64,000 bases of DNA from NCBI RefSeq assembly GCF_026262505.1, contig NC_067203.1:21309411-21373410 (forward strand), read 5' to 3'. The stretch comes from Trichomonas vaginalis G3 (taxonomy: Eukaryota > Parabasalia > Trichomonadida > Trichomonadidae). The position numbers and the translations under genes are program-made. Shown in pieces: positions 41,537 through 50,090 of this stretch. The notes beneath the pieces were generated by a model, which saw only the letters and a program-made list of their open reading frames with translations, was not told the DNA's origin and made no database searches. Each line of letters starts with the position of its first letter. The first letter of the stretch is position 1.

Positions 41537-42470
41537 TTTTAAATTAATTGTTTGTTAATCATGTTATTTGGCAGTAAATATGTGTCTAAGCTAATGGAAC
41601 AAAAAATGTTTAGTTTTTAGTATTTGCATAAAAGAAGAATTTCCTCTTGTCATCTTCCTTAGAGAAAGATTGAAAGCTTTACAAAAAAAAAGTTCAAATG
41701 ATATCATTTCCCTTTCAATTTTTGTTAGGGAGTGGTATTCACAACGATTATTTTTGACTCAAATGATGTTAGGTATAAGTAGCAAAAATAATCATAATCA
41801 AGATATAATAATCATAATCAAGTTAACTTTTGTGAGCAAAAAAAAGTTCTCATTGAAATTAAATTTTCCCGCCCAAAAAAAATGAATGTAACAATCGTAG
41901 TTGTCATAGGCGAGGCCGGATATATAACCGAGGTTAAATGGGACGAAACAAAGAACCCTAATGAGGGTGCCACCCAAGAACAAGACAAGATAACACTTCA
42001 ACTTGGTAATGGAGACTACACATTGCCAGACACATTGCTAGATCAACCACAACCATAGTTAGTCGATAATTCACCTGTTTTCAATAATTAATCTTGACTT
42101 TTTTTTATCTTTTTTGAAAAAACAATTGTTTTATTGACTAAATTTTTCTTTTTACCTCGACATTTAGAAAAAAAATGATTTTTGGTGGTAAGCGTATAAT
42201 AATGAGCTGATATTATCAAATGTTATACAATTTATAATAATGAATATATTCACTCAATGAGTGGGGGACAAACTCGCCCATTGTCACTTTTTCATTAACC
42301 TTAAACTTGTAATTTTCATTATTTTTAATTAACCTTATTTCTTTCCCAATTCCTGATTTATTTTATTCACTTACTATTAAAAGTCACATTTTAATAAAAT
42401 ATAATAATTTATTTATAGCATTTTTTACTATACTGTAATAAAAAATTAATTATAATAAATTAAATGTTTA
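41537..42470. other. Intergenic; flank of the MULE remnant
   Basis: Mostly AT-rich. Bases ~41870-42060 are clearly less AT-rich than their surroundings (GGCGAGGCCGG and similar) and hold short frames on both strands (a 43-codon frame at 41882), none recognisable. It may be part of a decayed transposon. GTCACTTTTTC at ~42283 resembles the inverse of GAAAAAGTGAC at ~44353, a possible trace of MULE ends. Confidence 0.4.
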
Positions 42471-43905
42471 TTAAATCAAATGTTTTCTTTGCAATAATAT
42501 TTTTAATGTTGAGTAAACAATGTTGGGATCAAGTGTATCATTTTTCAGACCTTTCTGAACAGCTTCAAGCATACTGATGCATTCGACTTTTTTAAATTGT
42601 GTCATTTCTTCGAAATCTCTTGTGACTTTTTTGATAACTTTAACACTTCTCTCTGAATCCAGACCTTTAATTTGCAACTTAATCAGGAATGAAAGGAACA
42701 ACACTGGAAGATATAACTCGATGACAGTTCATCGAGTCGAAGATTTCGCCTTTCTGGGAAGTACTGGTGCTTCAAACCTTGAAATGTGATTCCGAGATGT
42801 TGTTTGTTCCATCTCCTTCATTTCTATAGCGAAGCATCCACCTGTCAATGATGGCGGCCACTGTTGGTCAAAGTATTCACGGGCAGCAGGTTCCTCATTT
42901 AAAATTTCTTCTAAATTGTTGTAAACCATCAGGATCAATTTTCTTCCTCTTCAGAACCAAAGACCATAACTTCATTAAGTTATAGAAAGTTTCGAAAGTT
43001 GGAACGATCTTGAAACTTTCAGCCTTTCTCATGACAGCGCGCAACACATGAAGCCACACCAAATGATCTGGCATAAGGGGATGGCTGTTTCAACAGCATT
43101 TGTGATTTGAGGTGCGCAGTCCATTGAAAAATAAGATGGTTCGCGATTGATGGAGCCAAAATATGCTGTGAAACAAATTTGTATATTTTCACTTGTGTGG
43201 GCCAAACGAAAAAATACAAAACGGAAAAACAATTGATTCCGAATTTGCCAGTGACGGCATAAAATGGTATGCGAGAGCGCAAGAGCTTATAAGTGGAATC
43301 AATGTGATAAGTTTGTATTTGATGTGAAAAAGCATTTGCTTCGAATGGGGCGTAATAGAAAATCATACGATCTGGCTCGTGAATAAACTCGATGAGATCA
43401 TCTGGAGAATGACTCTTAACCATGTCGACAAAAATTGCAAGAGATGTAAACATCATCCGCTGAGAAACGGGTATTGATTGCATGAAGGCGTTTGAAAACT
43501 TTTTTAAAGCATCTGTAGATTGTTGAAACATTTCCGGAATGATCCCACTATCAATGGGATATTAAGATCTTTGAAACACCTTAATTGTGCGTAAACACGG
43601 TCTTGATTTGATTCAAAATATCTTGTTAAATAAGATCTATAAAAATATGATGTAATTTGTTGTGATTTGTTTGGAAAAGGGGCAGAATGATTGTGGGTGT
43701 TAATACATTTTCGTATGTGGTACTTGTCATCGGGAAGTGTATCAACAAGGAAGCGACATGGACAATTCGGCCACTTACAATTAAATTGGATTTGATTTCT
43801 TTCTTTCCTAGTTTTATATGAATAACTACAACCTGCTTGGATTTCTTGTTGCACTCGATACTTAAGCAACTCAATATATGTGAGTTCGTGATCTTGGATC
43901 TGCAT
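42471..43905 (-). pseudogene. MULE (Mutator-like) transposase, decayed
   Basis: Pieces of one transposase lie in successive frames on the minus strand. The first (43905-43504) has a FAR1/FLYWCH-like zinc DNA-binding region: CKWPNCPCRFLVD followed by KCINTHNHS. The second (43531-43019) holds the first catalytic Asp region (YHIDSTYKLL). A neighbouring frame (43232-43029) holds YFGSINREPSYFSMDCAPQ, with the second catalytic Asp, then IWCGF. The last ~230 codons are in two more frames (42938-42729 and 42704-42471). At least three frame breaks are present, so it is inactive. MULEs of this kind are abundant in trichomonads. Confidence 0.85.
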
Positions 43906-44066
43906 TAAAATGAAATGATTTGAAAGAATAAAGAATTTTGAATATATTGGTCTTATTTTGATAAGCTTGGTCGTGTTTTGAATAGCTTGGCCATCTAATT
44001 CAATTATGATCTTTGAAAAATAGGTGAAATAAAACTAAACATAAATGTAAAACTAGGGATATGAAA

Positions 44067-44335
44067 TTTTGGTTGTACACCACTTGTATGTGCCGGATAC
44101 CATTGTGTCAAATTTTTTCTGAAATTAACTTTAAAAGTACTAAGTAAGATCATGAGATATAGCAATATATGTTTAAACCAACTTATATTTTGGTTGTACA
44201 CCACTTGTATGTGCCGGATACCATTGTGTCAAATTTTTTCTGAAATTAACTTTAAAAGTACTAAGTAAGATCATGAGATATAGCAATATATGTTTAAACC
44301 AACTTATATTTTGGTTGCACACCACTTATATGGAG
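44067..44335. repeat. 121-bp tandem repeats beside the MULE
   Basis: Two full copies (44067-44187 and 44188-44308) and the start of a third (from 44309) of a 121-base unit beginning TTTTGGTTGTACACCACTTG. The first two copies look identical. They lie just outside the transposase, where MULEs often carry subterminal repeats. Confidence 0.9.
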
Positions 44336-44409
44336 TGTGGTAGAATTTACGAAAAAGTGACGATAGAAAAGTGACGCTTAACCTTAAATTTTCAAACACT
44401 ATTTTTTGA

Positions 44410-44727
44410 TTGTATTTTGTTATTTATATATTTATATATATAAATATATTTATATATGTATATTTATATATGTATATTTATATATGTATATTTATATATG
44501 TATATTTATATATGTATATTTATATATGTATATTTATATATGTATATTTATATATGTATATTTATATATGTATATTTATATATGTATATTTATATATGTA
44601 TATTTATATATGTATATATTTATATATGTATATATTTATATATGTATATATTTATATATGTATATATTTATATATTTATATATGTATATATTTATATATG
44701 TACATATTTATATATGTATATATTTAA
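44410..44727. repeat. TA-rich microsatellite, 14-16-base unit
   Basis: About twenty copies of TATATTTATATATG, shifting to a 16-base variant towards the right. It produces false open frames (YIYICIF repeats) in all plus frames. Confidence 0.95.
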
Positions 44728-45058
44728 AAGACGGTGGTTCACCAACATGATTATGAAAATGATGTCCATTTACAAATCTGTATTGATTAGATTTCATTTC
44801 AAAGGTAAAGTTAGCACTACAACTTCCCCATCTACAGTAATGTCTAATAATTGTTACTCCATCTGAATTCAAATGCAGTTAGTAAACATATCAAGGGTAC
44901 GGAGGCACTGCGCACCTACTTACCCATGATATGTGAATTTGACACTTTACGAAACCGTTAACGTATATTTTACAACACAAACGACAACACTAACTTAACC
45001 TTAAATATTTACAAAGCCACCAACCACTTCACCTCACTAATGTAAAAAATAAACGTTC

Positions 45059-45379
45059 TCACTTACAAAAGTATTGCAACTCCTCCCATTGCTGTGCTTC
45101 ATATAACAGCTCATAATCTTCTGACTCACTTTCTTCTTCATATAGGTCAAAATCACTGTCATAGTTTATACCTGTTAGTTTTGACAAAGCTAATGAAACA
45201 CGCTTACCGTTTGTATCATATGCTTGTATAAACTTTCCATTATGCTTGTAGTCATAAACGCTCAAACTAACTTTACCCTTTCTTCCTCGTATCTGATAGA
45301 ATGTATTTTCACAAGGAACGAAGAACAAATTCTTGAACTCATGACCGTTGTAGTTTGTTATCTCAATAGTTTTCGTCAT
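45059..45379 (-). CDS. Polinton small protein, unknown
   Basis: 106 residues. A beta-rich first half (EITNYNGHEFKNLFFVPC; VSLSVYDYKHNG) and an acidic tail (LYEEESESEDYELLYE). An AT-rich TATTTTTATTTTATTT stretch lies just before the start, as for several other genes of the element. First gene at this end. Function unknown. Confidence 0.65.
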   Translation of the reverse strand: MTKTIEITNYNGHEFKNLFFVPCENTFYQIRGRKGKVSLSVYDYKHNGKFIQAYDTNGKRVSLALSKLTGINYDSDFDLYEEESESEDYELLYEAQQWEELQYFCK

Positions 45380-45481
45380 TTATATAAAAATAAAATAAAA
45401 ATAAACTTAAAAATACAATAAAAATTAATGATATCACCACCCTCACACGTATGAAAACATAGCGCAAAAATAAATTTAGGT

Positions 45482-45530
45482 GAAGTGGTGAGATCTCACC
45501 TCTTTTTTCACCTCTTTTTTCACCCTGTTG
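45482..45530. repeat. Palindrome GTGAGATCTCAC with ACCTC repeats
   Basis: Same design as the repeats that bound the 54342-55708 cassette: a palindrome around AGATCT followed by short tandem copies, here TCACCTCTTTTT. Confidence 0.6.
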
Positions 45531-45533
45531 AAT

Positions 45534-46061
45534 TCATTGCTTTATAACTCTCTTCCTTGGTTTCTTTTTAGTTGCTTTCTTCACGTCTGTCTCCAACTTG
45601 ACTGTCTTTCTTCTTCGTCCGTAATGATACCAGTTACTTCCACCAGTCAATGGGTCAAATGGTCTTTCGTAAGGGTTTCCATACATTCCATAGGGACCAT
45701 ACGGAAGAACTACTGGTGGAGAAGAAACATTTTCTTTAGTTCCATCGACTCTATTTAAATGCATTGTTTCACCTTTCATCTGGTCATTAAAGTCTTTTGC
45801 GTGTTTTGCAAACTCATCGTCCTTTCCTAAAGCATTTTCTGACTCAGTCGCAACCAAATTGGATGCTTTATTTATGAGCCCTATTTTATTTAATCTTAAC
45901 TTCTTTGCAACCCAGCCTCCAATCTTCCCTTTATTTGCATCTAATGTCTTCGAAACCCTTCCTCCACTCATTTTATTTACTGCGTCATAAGCTCCAAGTG
46001 CTTTTGCTCCAAATGCTAATGCTTTTGTTCCCATTGCGCCTAAAGCTGCCCAAGCTACCAT
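45534..46061 (-). CDS. Polinton protein, candidate minor virion/core protein
   Basis: 175 residues. The N-terminus is Ala/Gly-rich and hydrophobic (MVAWAALGAMGTKALAFGAK), the middle is helical, then comes a Gly/Pro/Tyr stretch (LPYGPYGMYGNPYERPF) and a very basic end (RRRKTVKLE; KKKPRKRVI). Such a membrane-active start with a basic tail is reminiscent of adenovirus protein VI or core proteins and of Polinton virion proteins; this is inference. It abuts the next gene without a gap (stop at 46062). Confidence 0.6.
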   Translation of the reverse strand: MVAWAALGAMGTKALAFGAKALGAYDAVNKMSGGRVSKTLDANKGKIGGWVAKKLRLNKIGLINKASNLVATESENALGKDDEFAKHAKDFNDQMKGETMHLNRVDGTKENVSSPPVVLPYGPYGMYGNPYERPFDPLTGGSNWYHYGRRRKTVKLETDVKKATKKKPRKRVIKQ

Positions 46062-46286
46062 TTACACCATATTAAAATCATCTCTCTTCAATATTATCTC
46101 ATAAAAGTTCTCGTTACTGGAGAAAGTCAATGAAACATAAGCGTTCTCACGGGCTTCACCCTCACCGCTTTGCGGTCCATCTAACTTCTTTCTTATATCA
46201 TCTATACGCTTCAAAATGTCTGAACAATTGCTAACATCTTCTACAACAGTTATTTCATCATGAATGACCTTCAAGAACAAGCTCAT
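46062..46286 (-). CDS. Polinton small protein with palindromic-repeat insert
   Basis: 74 residues. The middle reads DGPQSGEGEARENA, encoded by a GC-rich palindromic repeat (46148-46175) of the kind found elsewhere in the element. It is packed head to tail with its neighbours. Function unknown. Confidence 0.55.
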   Translation of the reverse strand: MSLFLKVIHDEITVVEDVSNCSDILKRIDDIRKKLDGPQSGEGEARENAYVSLTFSSNENFYEIILKRDDFNMV

Positions 46287-47167
46287 TTAATATGCTATTA
46301 AAATCATCTCAATAATGAGTCCATCCTTTCCATCTTTAGGTAGCACAACATCTTTCATTGAAGAAGGTTCGACAAGTCTTATGTTAAACTTACTGACAAA
46401 GTTTGTTATACTATAATGCTTCGGCGGCGAATACATATAGTTTGAAAGACATAATATAGATTCTTCAGCAAATTCACTTATACTGGATTTTATAACAATG
46501 TTCTCACGAGACCAAATACCACCAATTGACAATCTTGTAAGCAATCCTGCTGAACCTTCTACTGTAAACGTCGATGGTAACATTCCACGAAGGTCATCTA
46601 TTGACATCGTTGAGTCACTGTATTTAAATATTTTCTTAAAGCAATCGTCATTATCTAACCATGCAATAGCTTTGAAGTTTTCATTCGAATAGACATCTGC
46701 TTCATTAAATGTAAAACCTGACTTCTTTGCAGAGATGACTTTAAAATCTATTGAGTTTGTTTCAAAATTATATGCTATGGTAACTTCTGAAGGTAATGGA
46801 TGTCCTTCCGCAGTCAATTGTTCTCTCACTACCGTTTGAAGCTTTGTATTAAAAACTTTCATGTCATCTCCTGTATCTAAGTTCACATACACAGCAACAG
46901 GGAAACTATCTTGCTTCTTTGTTTCATCATTATACTCAAAACATTAAAGTTCTTCAATAATATTGTTCTTCCTGCTGGAATACTTCGAACCTGTCTGATT
47001 TCAATAGCTTTCTCACCTCCTACATACTCTACCCAGTGTCTTGGATATTCATAAGTATACTGACTTTCTTGAATTTTGGTTGGTTTCATCATAACGTGTT
47101 CATAGTATATCTTTATACTCTTGTCAGTTAGACTCGGTGCTATGTTCTGAATATTTCTGACTTGCAT
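46287..47167 (-). CDS. Polinton structural candidate (fossil, about one break)
   Basis: One gene, probably starting MQVRNIQNIAPS at 47167, divergent from the ATPase with a gap of only 16 bases. Segments such as YEYPRHWVEYVGG and RQVRSIPAGRTILL look like a beta-rich capsid-associated protein, but no family is firmly recognised. It looks broken about once. Confidence 0.5.
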
Positions 47168-47183
47168 TTTTAATGGAGATAAA

Positions 47184-48068
47184 ATGAAGCATTTAATACA
47201 TGACGTAGATGAAGACATGAATGAAACTACAGACAAACTTAACTCTTCTCTTATTCTTCCTTTCAGTAAGGACTATGAGTTCTGTTCAAATGGTGTGTAT
47301 TTCTATTGTGGAAAGATGGGTTCAGGAAAGACATTTAACCTCATTCGTCATATACTCATAACAGAGCGTTAGGAAACGACTTTACTATGACCAAATCATT
47401 TATCAGCAACTTCAGACTCTATGGACTCAACAGCGAAAACATTTATGTCAAAAGTTCAAGCCTCTGTCGTTAAAGTTCCAGACAGTGAACTCATTGAATT
47501 TCTTCAACGTTACATTCGACGTAAGAGGAAATATTATGCCATCGTAGAGTTCATACAGTCAGGAATGCAAAAGACTTCTGAGGAGATGGAAAGAATTATT
47601 GACAAACACCACTTACGTCAATACTCAGGAGTTTACGATATGAAACGACTTACAAACTACATTCTGTCAAAACTTTCAAAATACCCCTTCAAAAAATATC
47701 CATCAAACACTTTATTAGTTTGCGACGACTTCGCCGGAAAAGGTTTAGTGTCAAAACCAGACTCACCATTAGCTAACATCATTACTAAAGTCAGACATTA
47801 TCACTTAACTGTAGCAATACTTATGCAAACATGGAGGTTTTTAGCTTTAAACATAAAACGTCTCATAACTGACTTCGTTATCTTTCAAGGTTTCTCACGC
47901 TATGATATTGAACTCATTTGGAAACAGTCAGGTATAACATTACCTTTTGAAGAAATTTGGGAAGCATATAAGTCTCTCATCTCTCCTCGTTCATACCTTG
48001 AGATTCATATCATGACTAATACCATTAAAGTCAAAAATATTCCATGGGAACGACCAACATTGTTTTAA
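47184..48068 (+). CDS. Polinton packaging ATPase, FtsK/HerA type (fossil, about one break)
   Basis: The Walker A motif is in FYCGKMGSGKTFNLI. The Walker B-like strand is in NTLLVCDDFAGKG. A later conserved strand (LTVAILMQTWRFLALNIKR) matches the sensor region of viral A32-like ATPases. This family pumps DNA into virus capsids. It looks broken about once. Confidence 0.82.
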
Positions 48069-48152
48069 AGCTTAACCTTCAATTGACTGATGGTAAACAA
48101 ATTCCATGCATCTCTGTCGCCATTTCTGTTAATATTTTTGCTGTCATTCATA

Positions 48153-48461
48153 TCATCCACTTCCCCATCCGTTAGCTTTTGAGGATGGCGTTAGAATAGC
48201 TGTTCTTAAATGAAGGCTCTCCTTGAGAGCATAAACTCTATAACTTTCTGCATACTTTATGTTTGAACCTCCTGAGCCATCATTGACATAAACTTTTATA
48301 GGCTTCCACCCTTTGTTCATGTTCCTGCTTCTTCCCTTAGCTCTTTTGTTCAGTAATTCTACATCTTTATACACAGCACCTGTCTCAGTGAATTCAACAA
48401 TATTTTCATTCGTTAGCTTTACATTCAAACCCTTGTCGAGTATATTGTTCATTTCATACAT
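48153..48461 (-). CDS. Polinton small protein, unknown
   Basis: About 100 residues from MYEMNNILDKG; a longer in-frame extension overlaps the divergent gene and is not favoured. The C-terminus is polar and basic. No family recognised. An AT-rich TTTTTATTC block lies between it and the divergent gene at 48487 and may serve both. Confidence 0.5.
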   Translation of the reverse strand: MYEMNNILDKGLNVKLTNENIVEFTETGAVYKDVELLNKRAKGRSRNMNKGWKPIKVYVNDGSGGSNIKYAESYRVYALKESLHLRTAILTPSSKANGWGSG

Positions 48462-48486
48462 ATAAAAGGTTTTTATTCTATATGAA

Positions 48487-49101
48487 ATGAGAAGCAAATC
48501 CATCTTAGCTGGTGCCGTTAATGTTCCAATTGAACCAACATCAAATGTTGACTCACGAACGACAAACAATATTGTCATAAAGAACTATAGTTCAGAGTGT
48601 TTGAAAGAACCAGAACCAGAGCTGAAATCCGTGAATTTAAACTCAGCTTCAAACACTAACGCTACATCAGATGTTAAATTAGAGTATCCACCACTGGACC
48701 AAATTCTTTCAAGAGAAGCCAACGACAACCCTTACACAAATGTTCAAACAAATCCTTCAGATAACGTAGACCATTACCTTCTTCAGTTATACCAAACAAT
48801 TTTACTCAAAGACGATAAGAAGCTTTTGACAAATCTTATAAGTAAGAACCAAATAATTCTAACAAAGGAGGACCTTGAAAATGTTATCTCACGAATAACA
48901 GGGAAACAATGTGTCATTGACTATCTCGACCCTGAAATCGAATGCTGTGGTCAAACGCCACCATTCATGAAAATAGGTAACATCCGCATCATTGAAACAC
49001 CAGGAACTACAGGAGTTGAGTTTAAGTATAAATATTCGAACGAGTATACAAAACTTTCAACAGAATATAAACTTTGCTTGAAATATGTTTTAGTAAATTA
49101 A
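48487..49101 (+). CDS. Polinton protein, unknown, 204 aa
   Basis: The N-terminal half is polar (NIVIKNYSSECLKEPEPEL); the C-terminal half looks folded, with DYLDPEIECCGQTPPFMKIG and EYKLCLKYVLV. Preceded by TTTTTATTCTATATGAA. No family recognised. Confidence 0.55.
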   Translation: MRSKSILAGAVNVPIEPTSNVDSRTTNNIVIKNYSSECLKEPEPELKSVNLNSASNTNATSDVKLEYPPLDQILSREANDNPYTNVQTNPSDNVDHYLLQLYQTILLKDDKKLLTNLISKNQIILTKEDLENVISRITGKQCVIDYLDPEIECCGQTPPFMKIGNIRIIETPGTTGVEFKYKYSNEYTKLSTEYKLCLKYVLVN

Positions 49102-49337
49102 AACAATTTGTAATATCTATCCAAAACTTCTTCAACAGTATCGAACTCATCTTCATAATGCAAACCTAATCTTATTGACTTGGTGCAGTTTTCACTAACA
49201 CAATATTTTTCTGTTCTCTTGACTGACATAACTAATTCATTTGTTTCATCAAACAGCAACAACCAAAGTTCATGACCTAATACATAACATTCATACTTTA
49301 TATTTTTAGCTCTGAGTTCTCTTGTAAGCTGTTGCAT
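49098..49337 (-). CDS. Polinton small protein, unknown, 79 aa
   Basis: Reads MQQLTRELRAKNIKYECYV and then HELWLLLFDETNELVM; alpha/beta composition. It overlaps the end of the plus-strand gene by four bases and the start of its upstream neighbour. Function unknown. Confidence 0.5.
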   Translation of the reverse strand: MQQLTRELRAKNIKYECYVLGHELWLLLFDETNELVMSVKRTEKYCVSENCTKSIRLGLHYEDEFDTVEEVLDRYYKLF

Positions 49338-50073
49338 TTAATATTTTCTAAAAAGTCAACTTCAACAGTCATTCGCACTGGTGCCTTCAGTTCTACAGGC
49401 TCTCCTTGAAAGTCAACAAGTCTGAATTGCATGTCTTTCAAATTATGAGGACTAATGCGAACCCATTTACCTAAATGAGTTGCTATGACAGGAACGTTTG
49501 GAATGAACATTGAATTACTTCATAACAGAAAGACTTATATTCTACTGAACCTTTACTATTAACTCCTGAAATGCCTGTGACATTAGCTATTTTAGACTCA
49601 ATGTACAAACAATTACCATAACATACGTATGGAACAGATTTCATCTCAATCGTTTTGTCAACACTTTTCAAAGGAAATGTCATATGGTATGCTCCCAGAA
49701 GCAATTGAACTCTATGACTCATTCGTGGTATCTTAAACTCCTTCGCATAACTGAACTTCAAAACTCCTGCAATAAGTTTAACATTCATTAAGTTTTCTTC
49801 GTTATCCTTGTTTATTGTAGTATTTATGAGAGCATTTAACACTCCAGCTAATGTTTCCATCTTATATTCTACATTATTGTGAAATCTTATTTCGTGCTTC
49901 TTTCCATCTATTTCAATCTCCATGAAATCTGTTTCATCTGTTATGACAAAAGTTGCGATAGTATTGAAGTCAACAACTCTGAAAGCAAGCGCTTCATTCT
50001 GAAGACCTAAGTTTGTTTGTAGCTTTACTGTCCCGTATTCGTTTGGGTCTGTACTTTGCAAATAGAACAACAT
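49298..50073 (-). CDS. Polinton structural candidate (fossil, about one break)
   Basis: Probable start MLFYLQSTDPNEYG. It is beta-rich throughout (ALAFRVVDFNTIATFVIT; GAYHMTFPLKSVD; VRISPHNLKDMQFRLVDF). Its length and strand pattern would fit a minor capsid or penton-like single jelly roll, but the sequence alone does not prove it. It looks broken about once near its end. Confidence 0.5.
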
Positions 50074-50090
50074 TTTATTCTCATTAAAAT

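Noticed and set aside
42283-44363. GTCACTTTTTC / GAAAAAGTGAC as MULE terminal inverted repeats
   Set aside because: Only 11 bases match, and no 9-11-bp target duplication is found next to them.
44406-44866. Overlapping ORFs of YIYICIF repeats
   Set aside because: They are translations of a TA-rich microsatellite.
44870-45058. Exact left terminal repeat of the Polinton
   Set aside because: A small inverted repeat (ACATATCA…TGATATGT near 44885-44929) is present, but without the right end the true border cannot be recognised.
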